From contig NZ_CADDWH010000001.1 of assembly GCF_902809865.1 (NCBI RefSeq), positions 2,046,001 to 2,110,000 of the forward strand: DNA of 64,000 nucleotides. Reading direction: 5' to 3'. The translations under genes were made by a program, and so were the position numbers. Source of the stretch: Halobacillus sp. Marseille-Q1614. GTDB taxonomy: Bacteria; Bacillota; Bacilli; Bacillales; Halobacillaceae. Of the stretch, positions 28,481 to 40,851 are shown one piece after another. Position 1 is the first letter of the stretch, and each line of letters opens with the position of its first letter. Below the pieces are notes generated by a model that was given only the letters and a program-made list of their open reading frames with translations, searched no databases and was not told the origin of the DNA.

Positions 28481-28513
28481 GGCTGAGGTTTTACCATTAA
28501 ACTACACCCGCAT
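28481..28513 (-). pseudogene. Duplicated 5' half of tRNA-Gly
   Basis: These 33 bp are identical to 28337-28369 and cover the acceptor 5' strand, D arm and first anticodon-stem strand of tRNA-Gly. The sequence then diverges, so no mature tRNA can form. The rest of the 354-bp gap between tRNA-Gly and the symporter gene holds no recognisable gene. Confidence 0.8.
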
Positions 28514-28680
28514 AACGATGTATCGTACTCTCGGAAGCACATTTTTTATTATAACAACCCTCTCTTGTGCTGACAACCAAAATTTGAGGATTTTCTACAA
28601 AAAATTCATCGATAAGCGGTTCCCATTCTTTTGTTTTCATTATCATATGTACGTCCACTTTTTTTGACACTACTAAAATA

Positions 28681-28716
28681 AATAAAACCGTACTTCTAAT
28701 TACGAAGCACGGTTTT
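28681..28716 (-). terminator. Intrinsic terminator of the AGCS symporter gene
   Basis: AAACCGTGCTTC and GAAGTACGGTTT flank an AT-rich loop, followed by TATT on the minus strand. Confidence 0.75.
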
Positions 28717-28721
28717 TATGT

Positions 28722-30152
28722 TTACACTACATTTTTCTTCTTCTCTTCTTCAAAATCAAGCCTTTCCCAAGTTTCGGTTCCGTCAATTCCCAGTTTGCTT
28801 GGTTCAAAGACAGGCTCTTTGTTTTCTTTTCTCTGTTCCATATAATCGCTTAAAACGGTGAAAGAAACTTTGCTTAATCGTAAAACCGCATAGATATTAA
28901 GGATGGTCATAATACCCATGAATACGTCTGCTAAAGACCAGACAACATCAAGAGTTGCTACGGCTCCAAACATAACCATAGCCAAAGTACCAAAACGGTA
29001 AATTAAAATAGCCTTTGGGCTGTCTTTAATAAATTCAATATTCTTTTCCCCATAATAATAGCTTCCGGCAATTGAACTAAAGGCGAATAAGAAAATGGCT
29101 AAAGATACAAAGAGATTCGCCCATCCTCCAATCTGAGAAGCAAGAGAGTCCTGTAGTAATGTAATACCTGCTTCCGTCCCAAACTCCGCCTGCCCGGCAC
29201 TTAAAATGATGAACGCCGTAGCCGTACAAACAACGAGCGTATCAAGAAAAACGCCTGCCGCTTGAATGAAACCTTGTTTTACAGGGTGGGAAACATGTGA
29301 AGACGCTGCGGCATTAGGGGCACTCCCCATACCAGCTTCATTCGAGAATAAACCACGGTTTACACCATTCATAATGACAGCACCAATACCGCCTCCAATT
29401 ACCTGCTCAAATCCAAGGGCACTGGTTATAATCAAACTAAACACTTCAGGAAGAGCGCTTAAATTCATCCCTACTACGATTAAAGCAATGACAATGTAGA
29501 TTGCGGCCATAATTGGTACGACAATACTTGTAAAGTTCGCAATACGGTGTACGCCGCCAAAGATAACGATAGCTGATAACACGACAAGACCGATCCCCAC
29601 TACTGAAGTTGGGACGTCAAACGTTGAATTAATAGAAGCAGCGATTGTATTACTCTGTACTGAATTAAAAATAAGTCCAAATGTAAAAGCAATGAGGATT
29701 GCAAAAGCAATTCCAACTTTGCGCTGCTTTAAGCCTTTTTCCATATAGTAGGCTGGGCCGCCGCGAAAAGCATCCTTACCATCGCGTACTTTATAAACCT
29801 GCGCCAGTGTACTTTCCATAAACGCTGTAGCTCCTCCAACGAGCGCTACAATCCACATCCAGAACACAGCGCCAGGACCACCTAAAGTAATGGCTACAGC
29901 TACACCAGCAAGGTTACCTGTTCCTATTCGAGTTGCTGATCCGATACAGAAGGATTTAAAAGCTGAAATCTCCTTGCCATTATCTCCTGGCGTTTTTTCG
30001 AATAAAACGCGTATTGTTTCTTTTAAATACCTAAACTGCACAAACCGGGAAAAAATCGTAAAGAACAGCCCTGCTCCCAGTAAAATAGGGACTGTTAAGT
30101 ATGTGGAGAGATAACTGTTAATCTGCCCCAGTAATTCCATTAAAAACTCCAT
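28722..30152 (-). CDS. Sodium:alanine/glycine symporter, AGCS family
   Basis: A 476-aa membrane protein with about 11 helices that imports alanine, glycine or related amino acids with Na+ (B. subtilis paralogues include AlsT and YrbD). It carries GTGNLAGVAVAITLGGPGAVFW near residue 80, and the family signature NRGLFSNEAGMGSAPNAAA near residue 270. The C-terminal tail is acidic. ATG at 30152 follows AAGGAGTGG. A cre-like palindrome lies 135 bp upstream, so CcpA control is possible. The precise amino acid is not determinable. Confidence 0.92.
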   Translation of the reverse strand: MEFLMELLGQINSYLSTYLTVPILLGAGLFFTIFSRFVQFRYLKETIRVLFEKTPGDNGKEISAFKSFCIGSATRIGTGNLAGVAVAITLGGPGAVFWMWIVALVGGATAFMESTLAQVYKVRDGKDAFRGGPAYYMEKGLKQRKVGIAFAILIAFTFGLIFNSVQSNTIAASINSTFDVPTSVVGIGLVVLSAIVIFGGVHRIANFTSIVVPIMAAIYIVIALIVVGMNLSALPEVFSLIITSALGFEQVIGGGIGAVIMNGVNRGLFSNEAGMGSAPNAAASSHVSHPVKQGFIQAAGVFLDTLVVCTATAFIILSAGQAEFGTEAGITLLQDSLASQIGGWANLFVSLAIFLFAFSSIAGSYYYGEKNIEFIKDSPKAILIYRFGTLAMVMFGAVATLDVVWSLADVFMGIMTILNIYAVLRLSKVSFTVLSDYMEQRKENKEPVFEPSKLGIDGTETWERLDFEEEKKKNVV

Positions 30153-30287
30153 TTTTCCACTCCTTGGAAATTTGTTAGATTATTCTGAAAAATACTAACC
30201 AGTGCTTAGATTATCATAACAGGAAAAGCTCTTCAACCTTTAATAGGCTGATAATCATAAGCAGGAAAGATAGGCTATTACCACTTA

Positions 30288-30301
30288 CTTAAGCGCTTAC
30301 C
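30288..30301 (-). promoter_or_regulatory. cre-like palindrome upstream of the symporter gene
   Basis: GGTAAGCGCTTAAG on the minus strand has the TAAGCGCTTA core of catabolite-responsive elements, 11 of 14 positions of TGTAAGCGCTTACA. It directly follows a possible -10 box (TATTAT). Confidence 0.4.
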
Positions 30302-30333
30302 ATATAATAGAGGATTACCAGTAAATTACTAAT

Positions 30334-30366
30334 ACAAAAAGCCTTCAACATCGCGTTGAAAGCTTT
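30334..30366 (-). terminator. Intrinsic terminator downstream of the secreted-protein gene
   Basis: AAAGCTTTCAAC and GTTGAAGGCTTT form a 12-bp stem followed by TTTTT on the minus strand. It lies about 190 bp past the 30554 stop; the stretch between holds nothing I recognise. Confidence 0.7.
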
Positions 30367-30553
30367 AAGTAATCGTTCACCAATATTGTTATACACAGCT
30401 GAAAATAGATCAATTTACTAAAAATTTATAGTGGATACAACTCTGAAATCAGTGGAATTAGAATGAGATACCTCTAAGGTATAGTGGAGCTTAAATAGGT
30501 TTAGTTGAGCTTTTAACAAAGACTTTAAACAGCTTGGCTGGCAGGGCAAACAC

Positions 30554-31150
30554 TTATCCTAACAATGAATTAATCTGATCTAATAATGAATTTAACAGCC
30601 CGGATACTTCATCAAAAAGACCGGTTAGAAAACCATTACCATCAAGAAGACCAGCAACGGCACATAACAGGTTTCCAAGAAGGTTCCCAGGCCCCGGAAC
30701 AGCTGTAAGGTCTAGATTGATTTCTGACAGGTCAAGTTGCAGGCCAAGTAAATCGAGGAAAATAGGGCCCAGATCAAGATTTAAGAGGTCACATTCTTCT
30801 TGTGCTAGAGCAGCAGCTTGCATAGTATCACCGCTCATATCTTCAGTTAAAGTGGCAGGTACGCTTTCGAAGGTTTCTTTTACATCAGTGGTGGTACCAT
30901 CTGCTGAGACAGCCTCACCTTTAACAACTCCGCTCATTAATAACCCTTCTTCTTCATCATAAGAAAGGTTATCAACGGTAACCATTCCTTTAAAAGTTCT
31001 GCCATCTTCAAGATCACCTGTGACCTTCATGTTCTTAAGCAGCTTTGATCCTGTGGTAGATGGAGAGGCAGCCATCGTGTTAACAGGGGCAAGAACAAAC
31101 GTACTTACTAAAGCAATCACCAGGGCTGCAACAAGAGACTTTAATTTCAT
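30554..31150 (-). CDS. Secreted protein of unknown function with Leu/Asp-rich C-terminal motif
   Basis: A 198-aa exported protein. Signal peptide residues 1-27 end at MAA. A first part (about 40-110) looks like beta-rich sequence with TFKGMVTVDNL. The C-terminal part carries an amphipathic, Leu/Asp-periodic stretch (NLDLGPIFLDLLGLQLDL, about 124-141), then PGPGNLLGNLLCAVAGLL (about 152-169) and a Leu-rich tail. Two cysteines (C120, C163) could form a disulfide. This arrangement recalls secreted proteins of unknown function known from many Gram-positive bacteria. A cre-like site sits 20-33 bp before the start codon; ribosome site GAGGAGG. Confidence 0.75.
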   Translation of the reverse strand: MKLKSLVAALVIALVSTFVLAPVNTMAASPSTTGSKLLKNMKVTGDLEDGRTFKGMVTVDNLSYDEEEGLLMSGVVKGEAVSADGTTTDVKETFESVPATLTEDMSGDTMQAAALAQEECDLLNLDLGPIFLDLLGLQLDLSEINLDLTAVPGPGNLLGNLLCAVAGLLDGNGFLTGLFDEVSGLLNSLLDQINSLLG

Positions 31151-31169
31151 TTGGTATCCTCCTCATTTT

Positions 31170-31183
31170 TGTAAGCGCTCTCA
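31170..31183 (-). promoter_or_regulatory. cre-like site of the secreted-protein gene
   Basis: TGAGAGCGCTTACA matches the ideal CcpA operator TGTAAGCGCTTACA at 12 of 14 positions. It lies in the leader just before the ribosome site, so CcpA binding would block transcription. Confidence 0.6.
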
Positions 31184-31427
31184 AAAGTTAACTCACTTGC
31201 CAGCCGTAAATTGTTTTCCCTTGAAACCTCAGGTAAAACTGATTATCTTTCTTTTTATAAAAAATGATTACATACCACTAGTATCAAGAAGGAAATTGTC
31301 GAGAATTAAACTAATATGACCTGCGCCCTTAGTTGTATTTGTAGTGCTTTAAAGCTTTTACGAATAAAGGTGGTAATACAAAGTAACAGTGAGCGCTTTG
31401 GACTCTTGATGATTATTTTATAAAACA

Positions 31428-31458
31428 AAAAGACGCTTCTACAAAATAGAAACGTCTA
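31428..31458 (-). terminator. Terminator of the rRNA-tRNA operon
   Basis: AGACGTTTCTA-TTTTG-TAGAAGCGTCT followed by TTTTTG on the minus strand, 28 bp after the last tRNA gene. Confidence 0.8.
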
Positions 31459-31486
31459 GGTTTTTTTATTATAATTTTCGTTTAAG

Positions 31487-31568
31487 TACCGGTGGTCGGG
31501 GTCGAACCGACACTCCGTGAGGAACACGATTTTGAGTCGTGCGCGTCTGCCAATTCCGCCACACCGGC
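31487..31568 (-). tRNA. tRNA-Leu (anticodon CAA)
   Basis: Class II tRNA with a long variable arm; anticodon loop CTCAAAA. CCA is not encoded. Last gene of the tRNA cluster. Confidence 0.95.
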
Positions 31569-31572
31569 ATAT

Positions 31573-31646
31573 TGGAGGCGGCAACCGGAATCGAACCGGT
31601 GATAAAGGAGTTGCAGTCCTCTGCCTTACCGCTTGGCTATGCCGCC
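31573..31646 (-). tRNA. tRNA-Cys (anticodon GCA)
   Basis: Anticodon loop CTGCAAC; acceptor GGCGGCA; CCA encoded. Confidence 0.96.
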
Positions 31647-31701
31647 ACTAATTGAATAATATATTATATTCTTCGATGTAGCAATTATGAAGCTTTTCAA
31701 G

Positions 31702-31773
31702 AGCGAGAGACGGGATTCGAACCCGCGACCCCCACCTTGGCAAGGTGGTGTTCTACCACTGAACTACTCTCGC
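31702..31773 (-). tRNA. tRNA-Gly (anticodon GCC)
   Basis: Anticodon loop TTGCCAA; acceptor GCGAGAG; CCA not encoded. Confidence 0.96.
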
Positions 31774-31777
31774 ATAA

Positions 31778-31852
31778 TGGCTGGGCCAGCTGGATTCGAA
31801 CCAGCGCATGACGGTACCAAAAACCGTTGCCTTACCGCTTGGCTATGGCCCA
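31778..31852 (-). tRNA. tRNA-Gln (anticodon TTG)
   Basis: Anticodon loop TTTTGGT; acceptor TGGGCCA; CCA encoded. Confidence 0.96.
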
Positions 31853-31871
31853 ACATTTTTAGATAAAAAAA

Positions 31872-31948
31872 TGGGGCGGCTGATGGGAATCGAACCCACG
31901 AATGCCGGAACCACAATCCGGTGCGTTAACCACTTCGCCACAACCGCC
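31872..31948 (-). tRNA. tRNA-His (anticodon GTG)
   Basis: Anticodon loop TTGTGGT. The extra G at -1 can pair with C73, the identity element of tRNA-His. CCA encoded. Confidence 0.96.
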
Positions 31949-31958
31949 ATAATGAAAG

Positions 31959-32029
31959 CAGGGGTAGTAGGAATCGAACCCACATTGACGGTTTTGGAGA
32001 CCGTAGTTTTACCATTAAACTATACCCCT
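31959..32029 (-). tRNA. tRNA-Trp (anticodon CCA)
   Basis: Anticodon loop CTCCAAA; acceptor AGGGGTA; 3' CCA not encoded. Confidence 0.96.
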
Positions 32030-32050
32030 ATTTGAATAATAAAATTAAAA

Positions 32051-32136
32051 TGGTGGAGGGAGTAGGACTCGAACCTACGAACCCGATGGGAGCGGATTTA
32101 CAGTCCGCCGCGTTTGGCCAACTTCGCTATCCCTCC
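32051..32136 (-). tRNA. tRNA-Tyr (anticodon GTA)
   Basis: Class II tRNA with a long variable arm, as usual in bacteria; anticodon loop CTGTAAA; CCA encoded. Confidence 0.96.
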
Positions 32137-32146
32137 ACGTTAAAAG

Positions 32147-32222
<76 letters not shown>

Positions 32223-32233
32223 TAGTCAAAAAA

Positions 32234-32309
<76 letters not shown>

Positions 32310-32371
32310 AGACAAATGATAGTTTATCATTTTCAAATATTGAACTAGCTTATGTATAATAATGTAATCAG

Positions 32372-32448
32372 TGGCGGTCCGGACGGGACTCGAACCCGCG
32401 ACCTCCTGCGTGACAGGCAGGCATTCTAACCAACTGAACTACCGGACC
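32372..32448 (-). tRNA. tRNA-Asp (anticodon GTC)
   Basis: Anticodon loop CTGTCAC; acceptor GGTCCGG; CCA encoded. Confidence 0.96.
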
Positions 32449-32460
32449 AATATAAATAAT

Positions 32461-32538
<78 letters not shown>

Positions 32539-32574
32539 ATATTGTGGGAAATTATATTCCCATTAGATTTTCAA

Positions 32575-32650
32575 TGGTGGAGGATGCAGGGCTCGAACCT
32601 GCGACCCCTTGCTTGTAAGGCAAGTGCTCTCCCAGCTGAGCTAATCCTCC
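32575..32650 (-). tRNA. tRNA-Val (anticodon TAC)
   Basis: Anticodon loop CTTACAA; acceptor GGAGGAT; CCA encoded. Confidence 0.96.
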
Positions 32651-32656
32651 AGGAAG

Positions 32657-32731
32657 TGGTGACCCGTACGGGATTCGAACCCGTGTTACCGCCGTGAAAG
32701 GGCGGTGTCTTAACCACTTGACCAACGGGCC
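32657..32731 (-). tRNA. tRNA-Glu (anticodon TTC)
   Basis: Anticodon loop CTTTCAC; acceptor GGCCCGT; CCA encoded. Confidence 0.96.
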
Positions 32732-32748
32732 AAACGTTATGATGTTAA

Positions 32749-32841
32749 TGGCGGAGAGCGAGGGATTCGAACCCTCGAAACCGCGTGAACGGTTTACACG
32801 AATTCCAATCGTGCTCCTTCGGCCAGCTCGGACAGCTCTCC
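32749..32841 (-). tRNA. tRNA-Ser (anticodon GGA)
   Basis: Class II tRNA of 93 nt with a long variable arm; anticodon loop TTGGAAT; CCA encoded. Confidence 0.96.
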
Positions 32842-32845
32842 GTAA

Positions 32846-32920
32846 TGGCTCCACAGGTAGGATTCGAACCTACGACCGATCGGTTAACAGCCGATTGCTC
32901 TACCACTGAGCTACTGTGGA
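32846..32920 (-). tRNA. tRNA-Asn (anticodon GTT)
   Basis: Anticodon loop CTGTTAA; acceptor TCCACAG; CCA encoded. First tRNA after the 5S gene. Confidence 0.96.
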
Positions 32921-32929
32921 ATAATATCA

Positions 32930-33043
32930 ACCTGGCGACGTCCTACTCTCACGGGGGTATACCCGACTACCATCGGCGCTGAAGAGCTTAACTACTGTGT
33001 TCGGCATGGGAACAGGTGTGACCTCTTCGCTATCGTCACCAGA
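32930..33043 (-). rRNA. rrf: 5S ribosomal RNA
   Basis: About 114 nt; the ends TCTGGTGACGATAGC and GACGTCGCCAGGT pair as helix I. It sits between the 23S gene and the tRNA cluster. Ends are estimated from pairing. Confidence 0.96.
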
Positions 33044-33215
33044 TCTATTGATCTGTTTCTTTTTTAGGGACAAGATATATTATATTGTCCTTTTGAGAAA
33101 ATATCAAGGGTTATTTTAAAACTTTTTAGTAAACCCTCAAAACTGGATAAGACTGATGGAATCAAACCAAGGAATGTCTAGCGGCAACGCCTAAGCGTTT
33201 TCGCTTTTCTTTTAA

Positions 33216-36137
<2,922 letters not shown>

Positions 36138-36298
36138 TAAATCGTCGTGAAAAGACGTTTCTTACTTTGGTTTGATGTCTTGTCAAATCTTATCCAGTTT
36201 TCAAGGTTCACATTGAGAAGATCCTTTGATCTCTCAAAACTGAACAACCAACCATGTACGTCCTCCGAAGGAGACGGCTAAAAAGCCGTTCCTTTTAT

Positions 36299-37872
<1,574 letters not shown>

Positions 37873-38017
37873 AAGTAGTTTGACTTGCTCATTTGCACAC
37901 CGAATGTGCTTGTTTGAATTCTCTCTATATAATAGAAAGAATAAATTGACGTACTGGTTGGTTCGTTCAGTTTTCAAAGATCAAAATGTCGTTTCGCTTT
38001 AAAACAGCGACTCAATT

Positions 38018-38046
38018 AATATACCACGATAACTTGTTTAAGTCAA
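38018..38046 (-). promoter_or_regulatory. rRNA operon promoter P2
   Basis: TTGACT (38041-38046), 17-bp spacer, TATATT (38018-38023). A boxA-like GATCTTTGAAAACTGAAC follows before the 16S gene. Confidence 0.8.
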
Positions 38047-38113
38047 CAACTTTTTTCGTTTTTATAATTGAGTTTTTATCGTTTGCTGTGCCGCTCTCGA
38101 TGCGACGTTTAAT

Positions 38114-38143
38114 AATATACCACGGTCTAAAAACAATAGTCAA
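38114..38143 (-). promoter_or_regulatory. rRNA operon promoter P1
   Basis: TTGACT (38138-38143), 18-bp spacer, TATATT (38114-38119), 96 bp upstream of P2. Tandem promoters are usual for rrn operons of bacilli. Confidence 0.75.
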
Positions 38144-38159
38144 TAGGTTTTTCAAATAA

Positions 38160-38196
38160 AAATCCCTTTCTTTTTAAAAACGAAGAAAGGGACTGG
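38160..38196 (-). terminator. Intrinsic terminator of ygxA
   Basis: GTCCCTTTCTTCG and AAGAAAGGGAT around an A/T-rich loop, then TTTTTATTT on the minus strand. It insulates ygxA from rrn P1. Confidence 0.75.
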
Positions 38197-38211
38197 TCAA
38201 TCCTATCATTT

Positions 38212-39084
38212 CTATACATTCGATAGTTTATACATACGATGATAAATAAATACACCTTTTGTATCCTGGAGTATAACTTCAACTAATTCCTTCTCTACTA
38301 AATATTCAATCATAGAAGATAAATCAAGAGCATACTCCTTGATTTCCGGATGGGTTTTTAACTCTCCAAACGACCAAGGCTCCCTTCTTTCTCCCATTAG
38401 ATTCAGCAGATGCTTGGCGCTTGTTGAGGCACGGATACTAATCGCATGCTCAACAGCCAGAGTCATAAGCTGAACTCTCTTTTCGGTCGTTTCTTTACTC
38501 ATTATCAGCTCTTCGTAGAATTTATAAATTTCAGGCTCGATTTTCTTCACTTGATTCCATACTGTAACTTCTGGGTGAAATCCTTTTTCGATAATGGCGA
38601 GTCGTGCCAAATAATGAAGAGAATGAACCATTCGGCTGAATGCATCCAAATGCTGACCCGCTTCAAATAAATCTTTGGATTCTGTATAGCTGCGGATCAG
38701 TTTGGCAAACTCAATCGCCTTCTTTAAATCACGGGTAGGCGTAGGAAACGATCTCAATTCTTCCTTAAGATCGCTTACGTATTCATTTCGCTCAAAAACG
38801 ATAGAGCCATTGATGACCCATTCGACTGCTCTTCGATAAGAACTCGTCTCAATCCAATGCTGCAGTTTCTCTTCAGAGACGACATGCATGGCCGCCGACT
38901 TGTTTTCAAATTCATAATGCTTCACAAACCACGGATCGTCTGCCTGCTTAACAATAATGAATAAAATGACGTCAAAATTGTCTGTAACAGGGCTTATCGG
39001 TTTCGTTTTCTCTATTAACAGAATCCCCAGCGTATCCGCCTGACTGGCCCGTTCCTGGTAAATGGGCCTTAGTAGATCTTCCAT
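38212..39084 (-). CDS. ygxA: Nucleotidyltransferase-like protein YgxA
   Basis: A 290-aa protein corresponding to B. subtilis YgxA, which occupies the same place next to rrnD. It combines an N-terminal nucleotidyltransferase-like part (NFDVILFIIV near residue 38) with a helical middle region and a C-terminal winged-helix-like part (residues ~240-288). The catalytic GS/DxD pattern of active nucleotidyltransferases is not obvious, so activity is uncertain. GGGGGAACGACA precedes the ATG. It is divergent from ygzB. Confidence 0.85.
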   Translation of the reverse strand: MEDLLRPIYQERASQADTLGILLIEKTKPISPVTDNFDVILFIIVKQADDPWFVKHYEFENKSAAMHVVSEEKLQHWIETSSYRRAVEWVINGSIVFERNEYVSDLKEELRSFPTPTRDLKKAIEFAKLIRSYTESKDLFEAGQHLDAFSRMVHSLHYLARLAIIEKGFHPEVTVWNQVKKIEPEIYKFYEELIMSKETTEKRVQLMTLAVEHAISIRASTSAKHLLNLMGERREPWSFGELKTHPEIKEYALDLSSMIEYLVEKELVEVILQDTKGVFIYHRMYKLSNV

Positions 39085-39216
39085 TGTCGTTCCCCCATCG
39101 TGTTATTCGCTTCACTACTGTAATTCGATATAGCCAGCCAAAATCCTTTTTTGAAATATATTTTTCAAACAAAAGATGCTATACTACGTGTGTAAGCTTC
39201 GTAGGAGGGAATACGA

Positions 39217-39594
39217 TTGGAACTACAGTATAAAAGTAAGATTAACAAAATTCGTTCCTTTGCATTCTGGCTGATTTTTCTTGGAATCGGTGTCATGTAC
39301 ATCGGTCTTCTATTTAAAGAAACCCCTTGGGCTATGGCCTTATTCATGATTCTTGGAATGGGCTTTGTCGGGTTAAGTACCGTCGTTTATTTCTGGATTG
39401 GAATGTTATCAACGAAAACCATTCAGATTATCTGCCCCACTTGTGAGAAACCGACCAAAATGCTCGGCCGTGTGGATGCTTGTATGCACTGCAAACAGCC
39501 TTTAACGATGGACAAGAAGCTTGAAGGCGAAGAGTTTGACGAAAAATATAATACAAAACGCTATCAGAAACAAGAAGCAAAACAAAGAACTTAA
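39217..39594 (+). CDS. ygzB: Membrane zinc-ribbon protein YgzB (DUF2614)
   Basis: A 125-aa protein with two membrane helices (about 13-33 and 38-62) and a C-terminal zinc ribbon formed by CPTC and CMHC. It equals B. subtilis YgzB in length and gene order (ygxA-ygzB-perR). The start is TTG at 39217 with AGGAGGG eight bases upstream. Function is unknown; membrane anchoring and the zinc ribbon are all that the sequence shows. Confidence 0.88.
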   Translation: MELQYKSKINKIRSFAFWLIFLGIGVMYIGLLFKETPWAMALFMILGMGFVGLSTVVYFWIGMLSTKTIQIICPTCEKPTKMLGRVDACMHCKQPLTMDKKLEGEEFDEKYNTKRYQKQEAKQRT

Positions 39595-39632
39595 AAAGGC
39601 CCTGGCTGAATATAATCAGCAGGCCTTTTTTT
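39593..39632 (+). terminator. Intrinsic terminator of ygzB
   Basis: AAAGGCC..TGGCTGA and TCAGCA..GGCCTTTTTTT; the stem begins at the stop codon. Confidence 0.8.
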
Positions 39633-39664
39633 ATGTAAAGACTAAATGTCAGCGTTGATTCATG

Positions 39665-39700
39665 AAATAGGAGAGCCTGCTCGCTTTTAAGCGGCCTCAT
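39665..39700. repeat. Partial copy of dispersed repeat B
   Basis: AGGAGAGCCTGCTCG, then CGCTTTTAAGCGGCCTCATA, resembles CCGCTTTTTAGCGGCCCCACA at 24370-24390. It lies between the converging ygzB and perR terminators. Confidence 0.45.
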
Positions 39701-39705
39701 ATAAA

Positions 39706-39737
39706 ATAAAAAAACAGAAAGCTTTATGCTTTCTGTT
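39706..39737 (-). terminator. Intrinsic terminator of perR
   Basis: AACAGAAAGC-ATAAA-GCTTTCTGTT followed by TTTTTA on the minus strand. Confidence 0.85.
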
Positions 39738-40180
39738 TAATGAGCAGCTTTTGTCTTACATTCTGAACATGTCCCGTACACTTCCATGCGATGATGACTA
39801 ACTGTAAATCCAGTCACCTGTTCAGCTAATGATTCCACTTCATTTAAGCTTGGATAGTGAAAATCTACAATCTTGCCGCATGATTCACAAATCGCATGAT
39901 AATGATCAGAAGTATTGCAATCGAAACGGCTGGATGAATCACCATAAGTGAGTTCTCTGACTAGACCAATTTCTTTAAATACGCGCAGGTTGTTGTACAC
40001 CGTTGCTACGCTCATATTAGGAAACTTACTTTCCAGCGCCTTATAAATATCATCAGCTGTCGGGTGAGTCATAGCATTTAGTAGGTATTCAAGCACCGCA
40101 TGACGTTGTGGTGTAATTCGAACCCCAGAATCTTTTAACGTATCAATGGCTTCTTGAAGTCGATGATCTGACACCGCCAT
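39737..40180 (-). CDS. perR: Peroxide stress regulator PerR (Fur family)
   Basis: A 147-aa Fur-family repressor that senses H2O2 by metal-catalysed histidine oxidation. The metal-site residues H39, D87, H93, H95 and D106 correspond to B. subtilis H37, D85, H91, H93 and D104, and the structural zinc site is C98, C101, C138 and C141. The presence of both sites separates it from Fur and Zur. A Per box lies about 50 bp upstream, so it should repress itself. Gene order with ygzB and bcp, a thiol peroxidase, is as in B. subtilis. Confidence 0.95.
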   Translation of the reverse strand: MAVSDHRLQEAIDTLKDSGVRITPQRHAVLEYLLNAMTHPTADDIYKALESKFPNMSVATVYNNLRVFKEIGLVRELTYGDSSSRFDCNTSDHYHAICESCGKIVDFHYPSLNEVESLAEQVTGFTVSHHRMEVYGTCSECKTKAAH

Positions 40181-40228
40181 GCACCTCGCTTTCCTATAAA
40201 CTAATCGTTGATTTAGAGTATTATTAAA

Positions 40229-40243
40229 TTAGAATCCTTATAA
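40229..40243 (-). promoter_or_regulatory. Per box upstream of perR
   Basis: Minus-strand TTATAAGGATTCTAA matches TTATAATNATTATAA at all but two positions, consistent with autoregulation. Confidence 0.65.
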
Positions 40244-40292
40244 TTAGTTTAACCTCTTATTAAAGAAATTGTCAATCAAAGTCTCAAGCGGC

Positions 40293-40847
40293 TTATACAT
40301 CCGGGTGCAGCGGCCACTCCTGTCCACCGAGCTGCTGGTTGACATACCGCGCCGCTACAAAGAGCAGGTCAGAAAGACGGTTTAAATAAGAAACGACTAG
40401 AGGGTTAACTTCATCCTCAAGAGCTACCGCACAGCGTTCGGCTCTTCTAACAATGGTTCTTGCCATATGAAAGCCGGCAGAAGCTTCATGCCCTGATGGC
40501 AGGATAAAATTTTTCAACGGAGTCAAGTGCTCATCCCATTGGTCGATAAAGTTTTCTAATTCATCGATATGTTCTTTCTTAAGCTGCCAGGTCACATCTT
40601 TTCCTTTCGGAGTAGCCAATTCCGCTCCCACATGAAATAAGATCGTCTGGATTTTTTGCATTGCTGATAGAAAAGCCTCTTTTCCTTCCCAGTCTTCTTT
40701 CAACAAATGACTTAAAGCTACTCCAATAGAAGAATTTGCCTCATCACATGTACCATACGCTTCTACCCGTTTATCATTCTTAGGGACTCTCGCTCCATAG
40801 ATTAATGATGTTTCGCCTTTATCTCCAGATCTAGTGTAGATTCGCAT
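40293..40847 (-). CDS. Cob(I)alamin adenosyltransferase, PduO type
   Basis: A 184-aa enzyme that transfers the adenosyl group of ATP to cob(I)alamin, making coenzyme B12. It has the N-terminal ATP-binding motif YTRSGDKGETSLIYG, DEANSSIG near residue 40, and the C-terminal RRAER and LNRLSDLLFV motifs. ATG at 40847 is preferred, with AAGGGGG about ten bases away; the ORF opens 48 bp earlier inside the upstream gene. It follows the dehydrogenase gene by 4 bp, so they are co-transcribed. B. subtilis homologue: YvqK. Confidence 0.92.
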   Translation of the reverse strand: MRIYTRSGDKGETSLIYGARVPKNDKRVEAYGTCDEANSSIGVALSHLLKEDWEGKEAFLSAMQKIQTILFHVGAELATPKGKDVTWQLKKEHIDELENFIDQWDEHLTPLKNFILPSGHEASAGFHMARTIVRRAERCAVALEDEVNPLVVSYLNRLSDLLFVAARYVNQQLGGQEWPLHPDV

Positions 40848-40851
40848 CTTA

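Noticed and set aside
31388..31402. GAGCGCTTTGG as another cre site
   Set aside because: It matches only the centre of the consensus and lies downstream of the tRNA operon terminator.
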